The notes under the pieces are model-generated. The model did not search any database. It saw only the letters and a list, made by a program, of their open reading frames with translations, and had not been told where the DNA came from. Shown in pieces: positions 57,366 through 64,000 of a stretch of 64,000 nt of DNA. Origin of the DNA: Paenibacillus glycanilyticus (GTDB lineage Bacteria > Bacillota > Bacilli > Paenibacillales > Paenibacillaceae); the NCBI RefSeq assembly GCF_023715145.1, contig NZ_JAMBNP010000010.1:170295-234294 (forward strand). Direction: 5' to 3'. Made by a program: the position numbers and the translations under genes. Within the stretch, counting starts at the first letter, position 1. Each line of letters begins with the position of its first letter.

Positions 57366-58964
57366 ATGAAAACAAAGATAAAAACAGTCGGCACGCTGCT
57401 CGTTTCGACGGCTATTATGGCGAGTATGCTTGCGGCATGCGGTTCCAACAACAATTCGAACAGCTCGAATGAAGGTGCTAACAAAGGTACGGAAGCAAGC
57501 GCAAACGCAGGTTCCAATGCTGCGGATGCGAAGACGCCGGATACTTCCAAGAAAGTTGAACTGAACTGGTATTTGGTTGGCGATCCGGCTCCGGATCAAC
57601 AGAAGGTTGTTGCGGAATGGAACAAAATGCTGGAGCAAGACCTGAACGCGACTGTTAAATTAAACTTCACGACTTGGACGGATTGGCAGACGAAATATAA
57701 CCTGCTTCTTGCTTCCGGCGAGAAGATCGACATGATTTTCGCTTCCTCATGGGCGGACTTTTATAAATTCGCAAACCAAGGCGCTTTCATGCCTCTGAAT
57801 GATCTCTTGCCAACCTATGCTCCGCAGGCTTGGAGCAACATCTCCGAGCAAGATTGGAAGGAAGCAACCGTTAACGATAAAATCTACGCGGTTCCGGCGA
57901 CTTATCCCGAATATACGCCGGACGGCCTCGTATACCGCGATGACTGGAGACAGGAGCTTGGTCTTCCCGAGATCACAAACCTCGACTCCATCGAGGCATA
58001 CCTGGACGGCGTCAAGAAATCCAAAAACATCACGCCAATCAACGGCAAAGCTTACAACGAAGTGTTTACGATGTTCAAATCCTTCGAGGGCTACCAGCAA
58101 ATCGGCGGCGACAGCGGCGTCATCGTATCCAAATCTTACGATGCTCCGCGCGACATCGTAGCTTACCCGTTCACTCCGGAGTTCGAAGAGTGGGCGAAAA
58201 AGATGAAGACTTGGGCGCAAAAAGGCTTCTGGAAATCCGATACGCTGTCTGACCAAAAAGAAGCCGGCGACGCAATCAAAACCGGTCAAGGCGCTGTTTA
58301 CTGGCGTAATGCTCCAGGCGCGGGCGGCTTCATCACTGGCATGGAGAAATCAAACCCGGACATCAAATTGGGTTACTTCCCGTTCAGCCGCTTCCAAAAC
58401 CTGACGATGCCTACTCTGTCGGTTAACAATGCGATGGCCATTCCGAAAAGCGCGCCAAACGCGGAACGTTCCCTGATGGTCCTGGACAAATTGCGCACGG
58501 ATCCAAAATACTATGATCTTATGAGCTACGGCCTTGAAGGCACGGACTACTCGATGGATGCAGACGGCAAACACATCGTTACTCCTCCTGCCGGCGTAGC
58601 TGCGAAAGACTTCAAAGGCTATGGCATCGCCAGCTGGGGCTTCCGCGTGGAGTCGATGGAGCGCGTGAAGCAAGCAGGCGGCTGGTCCGGATTTGACGCT
58701 TTGCTTGAAGAGTTCAAATCGCAAAGCAAGCCAAACATTTTTGCGCAAGTGATCATGGACTACGCTCCGGTGAAATCGCAGCAAGCGGCCGTAAACTCCG
58801 TTATCCAACAATACGGCATGCCTCTGATGATGGGTCTTGTTCCGGACGTGGATAAGGCGATCGCGACGTACCGCAAACAGCTTGAAGCAGCCGGCGTGAA
58901 CGATGTACTGAAATATGTACAAGAGCAAGCGAACAAATCTTTTGATGCGCAAGGAATAAAATAA
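57366..58964 (+). CDS. extracellular sugar-binding lipoprotein, LplA type
   Basis: A 532-residue solute-binding protein. The signal ends in the lipobox MLAACG (Cys about 21), followed by an Asn/Ser/Ala-rich linker and the DUF3502-type binding domain (VELNWYLVGDPAPDQQKVVAEWNKML near 60, FASSWADFYKFANQGAFMPL near 120). AAGGAGGAG lies before ATG 57366. It captures the oligosaccharide for the two permeases upstream. The substrate is not determined, but the glycoside hydrolases downstream suggest a beta-linked glycan. Confidence 0.94.
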   Translation: MKTKIKTVGTLLVSTAIMASMLAACGSNNNSNSSNEGANKGTEASANAGSNAADAKTPDTSKKVELNWYLVGDPAPDQQKVVAEWNKMLEQDLNATVKLNFTTWTDWQTKYNLLLASGEKIDMIFASSWADFYKFANQGAFMPLNDLLPTYAPQAWSNISEQDWKEATVNDKIYAVPATYPEYTPDGLVYRDDWRQELGLPEITNLDSIEAYLDGVKKSKNITPINGKAYNEVFTMFKSFEGYQQIGGDSGVIVSKSYDAPRDIVAYPFTPEFEEWAKKMKTWAQKGFWKSDTLSDQKEAGDAIKTGQGAVYWRNAPGAGGFITGMEKSNPDIKLGYFPFSRFQNLTMPTLSVNNAMAIPKSAPNAERSLMVLDKLRTDPKYYDLMSYGLEGTDYSMDADGKHIVTPPAGVAAKDFKGYGIASWGFRVESMERVKQAGGWSGFDALLEEFKSQSKPNIFAQVIMDYAPVKSQQAAVNSVIQQYGMPLMMGLVPDVDKAIATYRKQLEAAGVNDVLKYVQEQANKSFDAQGIK

Positions 58965-59075
58965 TAGGCTTTGCATGACCAAGGGGGATGTAAGTGACCT
59001 ATGCGTAGGGATCGGCGTGCGCATTTGTCCTCATCCTCCTTTTTCATACTCAAAAAGAGAGATAGGAGAGACATC

Positions 59076-61055
59076 ATGCTGAAAACAACCTTAACGCTGT
59101 TAGCTGTTAACGGCGCAAATATTCCGTTCCAGAACGGCATTCCGGTGCCTTCCTTCGAACCGCAGACAAGAGCCCAAATCGTCCTGAACGGCGAGTGGCA
59201 GAAGCGCCGCCTGTCGATGGATCACGATTTCTCGCTTGCGCCGCGCAGCGAAAGCTGGCTGGCCGAGCTGGAGAACCGGGAAGGGGGTTACGTACGCGGT
59301 GCCGTGTCGGCCTGGCTGCCCCATTCGGTTCCTTCACCGGAGAATACGTTAACCGGATTGCCGGAAGCGAAAGCGGCGGAAACGTACGAGGACGGTGTCT
59401 GGTACCGGAGAGCGTTCACCATCGCAAGCAAAAACGAAGGCTACTCCTATACGCTTAAGGCGCTAGCCATTAGTTATGTCGCGGACATTTGGGTGAACGG
59501 GCAATGGATTGGTTATCATGAAGGCGGTTTTACGCCGTTTGCCTTTGATCTAACGGACCTCTTACTGGCGGGGGACAATGAGATCCGAATTCGCGTTGAT
59601 AATCCGCCGTGGGGAAGCCGCAGCGACACGATTCCTGCTGTAGCGGGAACGGACTTCTTCAACTATACGGGCATTATTCATGATCTCTATATCGAAATCA
59701 CCCCGCATGCGGCGATTGTCCGGGCGGATGTTGTGCCGTTGGACGTGAGCGGCAGGCTGGACGCGAAGGTTGTCCTGCATAATCGCGGCAACGATGCCGT
59801 GCAGGTAGGGCTGGAAGGCAGTCTGCTGGAGGCAGACCCGGAAGCGCCTAATTTCCTGGATTCTCCACTCGCCTCCTCGCTTATTGGCGTACCGGCTATA
59901 ACGGATAAGCCGCTGAACAGGGAACTGACCTTGCAGCCGGGCGAAGTGAAGGTTGTGACGTTTGAGGTAACCGTTCGCGATCCCAAGCTGTGGTCGGTCT
60001 GGCAGCCGAATCTGTATGTGGCGAACTTTAGACTGACGGCGGCAGGAACCAAGACGCTGGCGCAGGATTCGTTCAGCACTCAATTCGGCATCCGGACCGT
60101 GCGGACCGATAAGACGAAAATATTGCTAAATGAACAGTCCGTCTTTATGGCCGGAATTGCCCGTCATGAGGAATGGCCGGATAAGGGCCGGACTGCGGCT
60201 TGGGGGAGGATTCGCTTGGATCTTGAGCAGATTCGGGCACTGAACGTGAATATGGTCAGAACCGGTCATTATCCGAATCATGTCTACACGTATCTGCTGC
60301 TGGACCGGATGGGGCTGATGGCAATGAGCGAAATTCCGCTGTGGCAGTTCGAGACCGAGCATTATGAAGCGCAAAGCGAGAAGCGTCTTGCCGATCAGAT
60401 GTGGCGGGAGATGGTGTTCTCCCAGTACAACCGTCCATCGGTCCTCATGTGGAGCACGCAGAACGAGTCCAAGGACGTCTGGCAGCGCCTTGCTTATAAT
60501 GAACGCCTCGTGCGGGATTTGAGAGAGAACTACAACGATGGCCGCCTGTTAACGCAAAGCTCCGCAGCCGATCAGCCGGGGCCGCATGATCCTTCGATGG
60601 CACCGCTGGATGTGGCGGCTTGGACAATGTACTTTGGTATTTTCCATGGCGGAACGTACTACGAAGGAACGAAGAAATTCCTTGAGGAGGCCAATCGCAG
60701 CTTTCCCGACAAGCCGATTCTGAACACGGAATTCGGGAATTGGTCCTCCGGCGGCAACGAAGGCGAGCAGGTCGTTACCTATGAAGAGACGATGCGGGCT
60801 TTGATGGAAAAGGGAACCTTGAGTGCGGAGGGCGAGGCGAATCCGGACGGCTATGTCGCCGGGATCGACTTCTGGATTCTGTATGACTGGTATGTGAACC
60901 ACAATAACTGGATCGATACGTTTGGCATTATTCATATGGACCGCAAGACCGAGAAGCCGGTCGCTTCGCTTATCCGCCGCGATTACGGAGTGATTACCCA
61001 GCCTAATGGCGGCTTTGGCCGCAAGCTGGAGGAGGCTGTTCATGAAAAGCTTTAG
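59076..61055 (+). CDS. glycoside hydrolase family 2 enzyme, cytoplasmic
   Basis: A 659-residue GH2 enzyme without a signal peptide. The sugar-binding N-domain contains DGVWYRRAF and VNGQWIGYHEGGFTPFAFDLTDLL (about 100-165), an Ig-like domain follows (about 220-340), and the TIM-barrel holds the acid/base Glu in STQNES (about 463) and the nucleophile Glu in LNTEFGNW (about 551). It could be a beta-galactosidase, beta-glucuronidase or beta-mannosidase relative. AGGAGAG lies before ATG 59076; the open frame from 59001 is not used. Its 3' end overlaps the GH30 gene by 14 bases. Confidence 0.92.
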   Translation: MLKTTLTLLAVNGANIPFQNGIPVPSFEPQTRAQIVLNGEWQKRRLSMDHDFSLAPRSESWLAELENREGGYVRGAVSAWLPHSVPSPENTLTGLPEAKAAETYEDGVWYRRAFTIASKNEGYSYTLKALAISYVADIWVNGQWIGYHEGGFTPFAFDLTDLLLAGDNEIRIRVDNPPWGSRSDTIPAVAGTDFFNYTGIIHDLYIEITPHAAIVRADVVPLDVSGRLDAKVVLHNRGNDAVQVGLEGSLLEADPEAPNFLDSPLASSLIGVPAITDKPLNRELTLQPGEVKVVTFEVTVRDPKLWSVWQPNLYVANFRLTAAGTKTLAQDSFSTQFGIRTVRTDKTKILLNEQSVFMAGIARHEEWPDKGRTAAWGRIRLDLEQIRALNVNMVRTGHYPNHVYTYLLLDRMGLMAMSEIPLWQFETEHYEAQSEKRLADQMWREMVFSQYNRPSVLMWSTQNESKDVWQRLAYNERLVRDLRENYNDGRLLTQSSAADQPGPHDPSMAPLDVAAWTMYFGIFHGGTYYEGTKKFLEEANRSFPDKPILNTEFGNWSSGGNEGEQVVTYEETMRALMEKGTLSAEGEANPDGYVAGIDFWILYDWYVNHNNWIDTFGIIHMDRKTEKPVASLIRRDYGVITQPNGGFGRKLEEAVHEKL

Positions 61056-62487
61056 CGCAATCCTGCTTCCCGCTTTGCTGGTCACCTTGCTGACTGCAGC
61101 CTGCAGCAGCGGGAATTCGGGTGGCCAAGGCGAGGTTCAGGTATGGCTGACAACGAAGGATCAGAGCAAGCTGCTGCACCAGGAGGAGGGCCTGAAGCTG
61201 ACGAAGGCGAAGGGGACAGGCGAGAATGCGATCTCCATTGACGAGCAGACAGTCTATCAGCAAATGGTCGGCTTTGGCGCATCGCTCACGGATTCCTCGG
61301 CGTGGCTGATTGCCAATAAGCTGAACGACGAGCAGCGGCAAGAGCTGATGAACAAGCTGTTTGATCATGAAGCGGGAATTGGCCTCAGTTATATGCGCGT
61401 TCCGCTTGGCGCATCGGATTTTGCCGTGAAGAGCTACACCTTTGACGATATGCCTCCCGGTCAGAGCGATCCGGAGCTGAAGAACTTCTCCATCGATCAC
61501 GACAAGGAATATATCATTCCGACGCTTCTGCAGGCTCTTGCCATTAACCCGGATTTGAAGCTGATGGGAAGTCCGTGGAGCGCGCCGGGCTGGATGAAGA
61601 CGAGCGATTCCGTTATTGGCGGGAGCCTCAAGCCGGAAGCCTATGAGCCGTTTGCGAATTATTTCGTGAAGATGGTTCAGGCTTACGAGGCTGAAGGGGT
61701 GCCGTTTGACGCGATTACGCTTCAGAACGAACCGCATTATACGCCGGAGGACTATCCGGGCATGCGAATGGATCCGCTCCAGCAGGCGGAGCTGATCAAG
61801 AAATATATCGGTCCTGCTTTTGAGAAGAACGATATCAAGTCCAAGATTGTCGTCTGGGATCATAACTGGGATGAGCCGTATTATCCGCTGACGATTCTGA
61901 ACGATCCCGATGCTCTGAAATACGTGGACGGAACGGCGTTCCACGGCTATGCGGGAGAAGTCGGCAATCAGGCGCAGGTGCATGACGCTTATCCGGATAA
62001 GAATCTCTATTTCACGGAGAGCAGCGGCGGGGCTTGGTCCACGGATTTTGGCGGCAATCTGAAATGGGATATGGAGAACCTTATTATCGGCGCAACCCGC
62101 AACTGGTCGAAGGTAGTCCTGAAGTGGAATCTTGCGCTGGACGAGAACTATGGACCAACGATTGGCGGCTGCAAGGATTGCATGGGTGTCGTCGCGATTA
62201 ACCAAGGCTCGGGAGAAGTGACGTTTAACTCGGAATATTATTCGTTTGGCCATGCCAGCAAATTCGTGAAATCCGGTGCTTACCGGATTGAATCCGGCGA
62301 ATCGGTGAGCGGGGAGATCGAGCAGGTGGCCTTCAAGAACCCTGACGGCTCCATCGTCCTGGTCGCGCTTAATGCGGCTGATGCGGAGAGGGAGCTGAAG
62401 GTGAAGCTCGGCGGCAAATCGTTTGCCTACGCCATGCCCGCAGGCGCCGCGGCAACCTTTGTATGGCCTGAAACAGACAGCAAATAA
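61042..62487 (+). CDS. exported glycoside hydrolase family 30 enzyme
   Basis: A 481-residue lipoprotein GH30 enzyme. The signal ends in LLTAACSSG (Cys about 20), then TIM-barrel motifs VYQQMVGFGASLTDSSAWL, LSYMRVPLGASDF, KLMGSPWSAPGWMKT, the acid/base in TLQNEPHYTPED (about 230) and the nucleophile in YFTESSGG (about 326), with the beta-domain at the end. The pattern fits GH30 subfamilies with beta-1,6-glucanase or glucosylceramidase-type activity. GGAGGAGG lies just before ATG 61042, inside the end of the GH2 gene, so translation is coupled. Confidence 0.93.
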   Translation: MKSFSAILLPALLVTLLTAACSSGNSGGQGEVQVWLTTKDQSKLLHQEEGLKLTKAKGTGENAISIDEQTVYQQMVGFGASLTDSSAWLIANKLNDEQRQELMNKLFDHEAGIGLSYMRVPLGASDFAVKSYTFDDMPPGQSDPELKNFSIDHDKEYIIPTLLQALAINPDLKLMGSPWSAPGWMKTSDSVIGGSLKPEAYEPFANYFVKMVQAYEAEGVPFDAITLQNEPHYTPEDYPGMRMDPLQQAELIKKYIGPAFEKNDIKSKIVVWDHNWDEPYYPLTILNDPDALKYVDGTAFHGYAGEVGNQAQVHDAYPDKNLYFTESSGGAWSTDFGGNLKWDMENLIIGATRNWSKVVLKWNLALDENYGPTIGGCKDCMGVVAINQGSGEVTFNSEYYSFGHASKFVKSGAYRIESGESVSGEIEQVAFKNPDGSIVLVALNAADAERELKVKLGGKSFAYAMPAGAAATFVWPETDSK

Positions 62488-62513
62488 TCGATAGTGATAG
62501 AGGAGGACACGGA

Positions 62514-63905
62514 ATGACTACAATACTTAACCCTGCAGTAACGACGAAGGAAGTTGAAGCATGGCTCAGCTCGGAGATGACGCCGGGGAATACCCGTTGG
62601 TTCGAAGGGCCTGCAGAACCTGCATATGCCTTAAGCTTGCAGCCGAAGCTCGCGTTAACCGCTCCTTCTGTCTCGAGTCTGATAACGATTCTTGTAACGC
62701 CTGCCCATACGTATCAGCAGATGCTGGGTATCGGCACTTCGGTCGAAGAAACAACGATTAACAATCTGATCAAAATGGATCAGGAAACGCGGGCTGACTT
62801 TATTCGGCACCTCGCCGACAAGAAGGACGGCCTTGGGTTTAATCTGTTCCGTATCTCGATTGGGACTTCGGATTTCACGGCGCAGCCGTTCTATACGTAT
62901 AATGATCTTCCTGAAGGGGAGACCGACTTCGAGATGAAGCGGTTCTCTATTCGGAAGGATATCGACCTGTCGATTGTGGAGACTGTGCAAGCGCTGCTCG
63001 CGGCTGTGCCTGACGCGAAGATTTTTGCTTCGCCGTGGAGTCCGCCGGCCTGGATGAAGACAAATGGCGACTTGAAGCGGGGAAGCCTAAAGGAAGGCGC
63101 GGAGTATACCGAAGCATTGGCGAGATATTACCGTCTGGCGATTCAGGCGTACGAGGAGCTTGGGATTCCGGTCTGCGCGATGACGATGCAAAACGAGCCT
63201 CTGCTCGAGACCGACTACCCTAGCTGCTACATGTCGCCGGAGCGGCAGCGCGAGCTGGCGATTGCGCTAAAGCGCGAATTCGAGGAACACGGTCTTGCGA
63301 CCAAGCTGTGGATCTTCGACCATAACTTTGCGGACGCGATGGGTTATGTCACGCCAATTCTGAATGACCCGGCAGGCTATGAGGTTGTTGACGGCATCGC
63401 GCTTCACGACTATGACGGCTCGCCGGAGGTCATGAGCGAGATTCATGCGGCTTATCCGGAGAAGCCGATCTATTTGACCGAGCGTTCGCTGTGGGGGACT
63501 GCGGGCGCAGACCGGATGGCGCAATACTTCCGCAACTATGCTTGCAGCTACAATGCGTGGGTGACGATGCTGGACAGCAAGATTGGCACGCATCAATGGC
63601 TGGGTCAGCCGGGACCAACGATGCTCGTGCAGGATGCCGCGGAGCCTAACCGCTTCTGGCGCACGCCGGAGTTCAACCTGCTGGCGCAGTACTCCCGTTT
63701 CGTCGAGCGCGGCGCATACCGGATCGGCAGCACCTGCGGCTCGCCGGACACGGTGACCAACGTCGCGTTCCGCAATCCGGACGGCAGCATCGTCATGGTT
63801 GCGATTAACCAGACGGAGGTCGAGCAGCCATTCCGCGTGTTGTGCGAAGGCAAGCAGTTCGAAGCCGTGCTACCGGCCGGAACGGTTGGCACATACCGCT
63901 GGTAG
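62514..63905 (+). CDS. cytoplasmic glycoside hydrolase family 30 enzyme
   Basis: A 463-residue GH30 paralogue of the preceding gene but without a signal peptide. Motifs are TYQQMLGIGTSVEETTINNL, LFRISIGTSDF, KIFASPWSPPAWMKT, the acid/base in MTMQNEPLLETD (about 227) and the nucleophile in YLTERSLWG (about 323). It ends in the beta-sandwich GTVGTYRW. AGAGGAGG stands before ATG 62514. It probably finishes oligosaccharides imported by the ABC system, while its exported sister acts outside. It is the last gene of the operon before the terminator. Confidence 0.93.
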   Translation: MTTILNPAVTTKEVEAWLSSEMTPGNTRWFEGPAEPAYALSLQPKLALTAPSVSSLITILVTPAHTYQQMLGIGTSVEETTINNLIKMDQETRADFIRHLADKKDGLGFNLFRISIGTSDFTAQPFYTYNDLPEGETDFEMKRFSIRKDIDLSIVETVQALLAAVPDAKIFASPWSPPAWMKTNGDLKRGSLKEGAEYTEALARYYRLAIQAYEELGIPVCAMTMQNEPLLETDYPSCYMSPERQRELAIALKREFEEHGLATKLWIFDHNFADAMGYVTPILNDPAGYEVVDGIALHDYDGSPEVMSEIHAAYPEKPIYLTERSLWGTAGADRMAQYFRNYACSYNAWVTMLDSKIGTHQWLGQPGPTMLVQDAAEPNRFWRTPEFNLLAQYSRFVERGAYRIGSTCGSPDTVTNVAFRNPDGSIVMVAINQTEVEQPFRVLCEGKQFEAVLPAGTVGTYRW

Positions 63906-63910
63906 AACAT

Positions 63911-63942
63911 TAGAAACCGAGCATGATGCTCGGTTTTTTTTT
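63911..63942 (+). terminator. terminator of the sugar operon
   Basis: AAACCGAGC and GCTCGGTTT around ATGAT, followed by TTTTTT. Confidence 0.92.
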
Positions 63943-63973
63943 GCATGGACGATGGCAGCGCGGGGTTCGCCCC

Positions 63974-64000
63974 GAACCCCGAACCCCGAACCCCGAACCC
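63974..64000. repeat. GAACCCC 7-bp tandem repeat, cut by the window edge
   Basis: GAACCCC is repeated almost four times and continues to the end of the window. GGGGTTCG just before it (63962-63969) could pair with the first units. Confidence 0.85.

Noticed and set aside
61003..62253. 416-codon minus-strand frame
   Set aside because: Complement of the exported GH30 gene.

Overview
The window reads as a chromosomal segment of an endospore-forming, Paenibacillus-like Bacillota. The reasons are strong AGGAGG-type ribosome sites, frequent GTG and TTG starts, Spo0M, mother-cell (SigK-like) promoter motifs, a Bacillus-type DeoR/DeoC pair, a LacI-controlled LplA/LplB-type sugar ABC operon beside glycoside hydrolases, and a GC content near 55 percent in most genes. 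There are no rRNA or tRNA genes, no insertion sequences and no CRISPR array. The genus is inferred from gene style only.

Layout. 0-2.7 kb: the tail of an unidentified gene, a 43-residue small protein, a VanZ-family protein and nicotinate phosphoribosyltransferase. 2.8-6.3 kb: an AT-richer block with YjdM, a cysteine-rich protein, an ArsR-type repressor and a SulP permease; the cysteine-rich gene and the permease share an operator half-site over their start points. 6.3-13 kb: AraC regulator/MATE exporter, a stand-alone IF-3 paralogue, an ABC exporter with a promoter-embedded Fur box, a cupin and an MFS transporter. 13.6-17.5 kb: nucleoside salvage (secreted 5'-nucleotidase with LysM, DeoR, DeoC). 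17.6-23.6 kb: a second SulP, a small ART-fold-like protein, a DctA-type symporter, an aldose epimerase and a membrane-anchored PrsA-like isomerase. 23.7-27.3 kb: c-di-GMP genes, with MHYT-GGDEF-EAL broken by an amber codon followed by an HD-GYP protein. 27.4-35.8 kb: a YghZ-type reductase, GrpB family protein, a large hybrid histidine kinase, an OmpR-type regulator and a degenerate GGDEF-EAL protein. 36-43.2 kb: small proteins, a soluble Hanks-type kinase, an AT-rich acyltransferase, a holin-like protein, Cu/Zn SOD, a cysteine-rich coat-like protein, a tyrosinase-like protein, a Nudix hydrolase, MscL with a zinc ribbon, and Spo0M. 43.4-49.6 kb: an aromatic acid exporter-like protein, a 1.3-kb non-coding region full of nested palindromes, small hydrophilic proteins, TVP38, MFS and a UgtP-like glycosyltransferase. 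49.6-52.9 kb: aldo/keto reductase, threonine dehydratase and two small membrane proteins. 53-63.9 kb: two paralogous LacI regulators and a six-gene operon (two permeases, a binding protein, GH2, exported GH30, cytoplasmic GH30).

The sugar operon works as a unit: an exported GH30 trims a glycan, the ABC system imports fragments, and the cytoplasmic GH2 and GH30 finish them. TGAAATCGATTTCA-like sites precede both the second LacI gene and the operon.

The most unusual material is non-coding. One item is a 760-bp array of thirteen 25-nt palindromes organised as a higher-order repeat with alternating small hairpins (44779-45539). A second is a pair of about 110-bp elements (29531 and 45655) with identical ends and internal motifs, but compensatory changes in the inner and outer stems, which looks like a conserved RNA or a structured mobile element. 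There are also two further dispersed intergenic repeat families.
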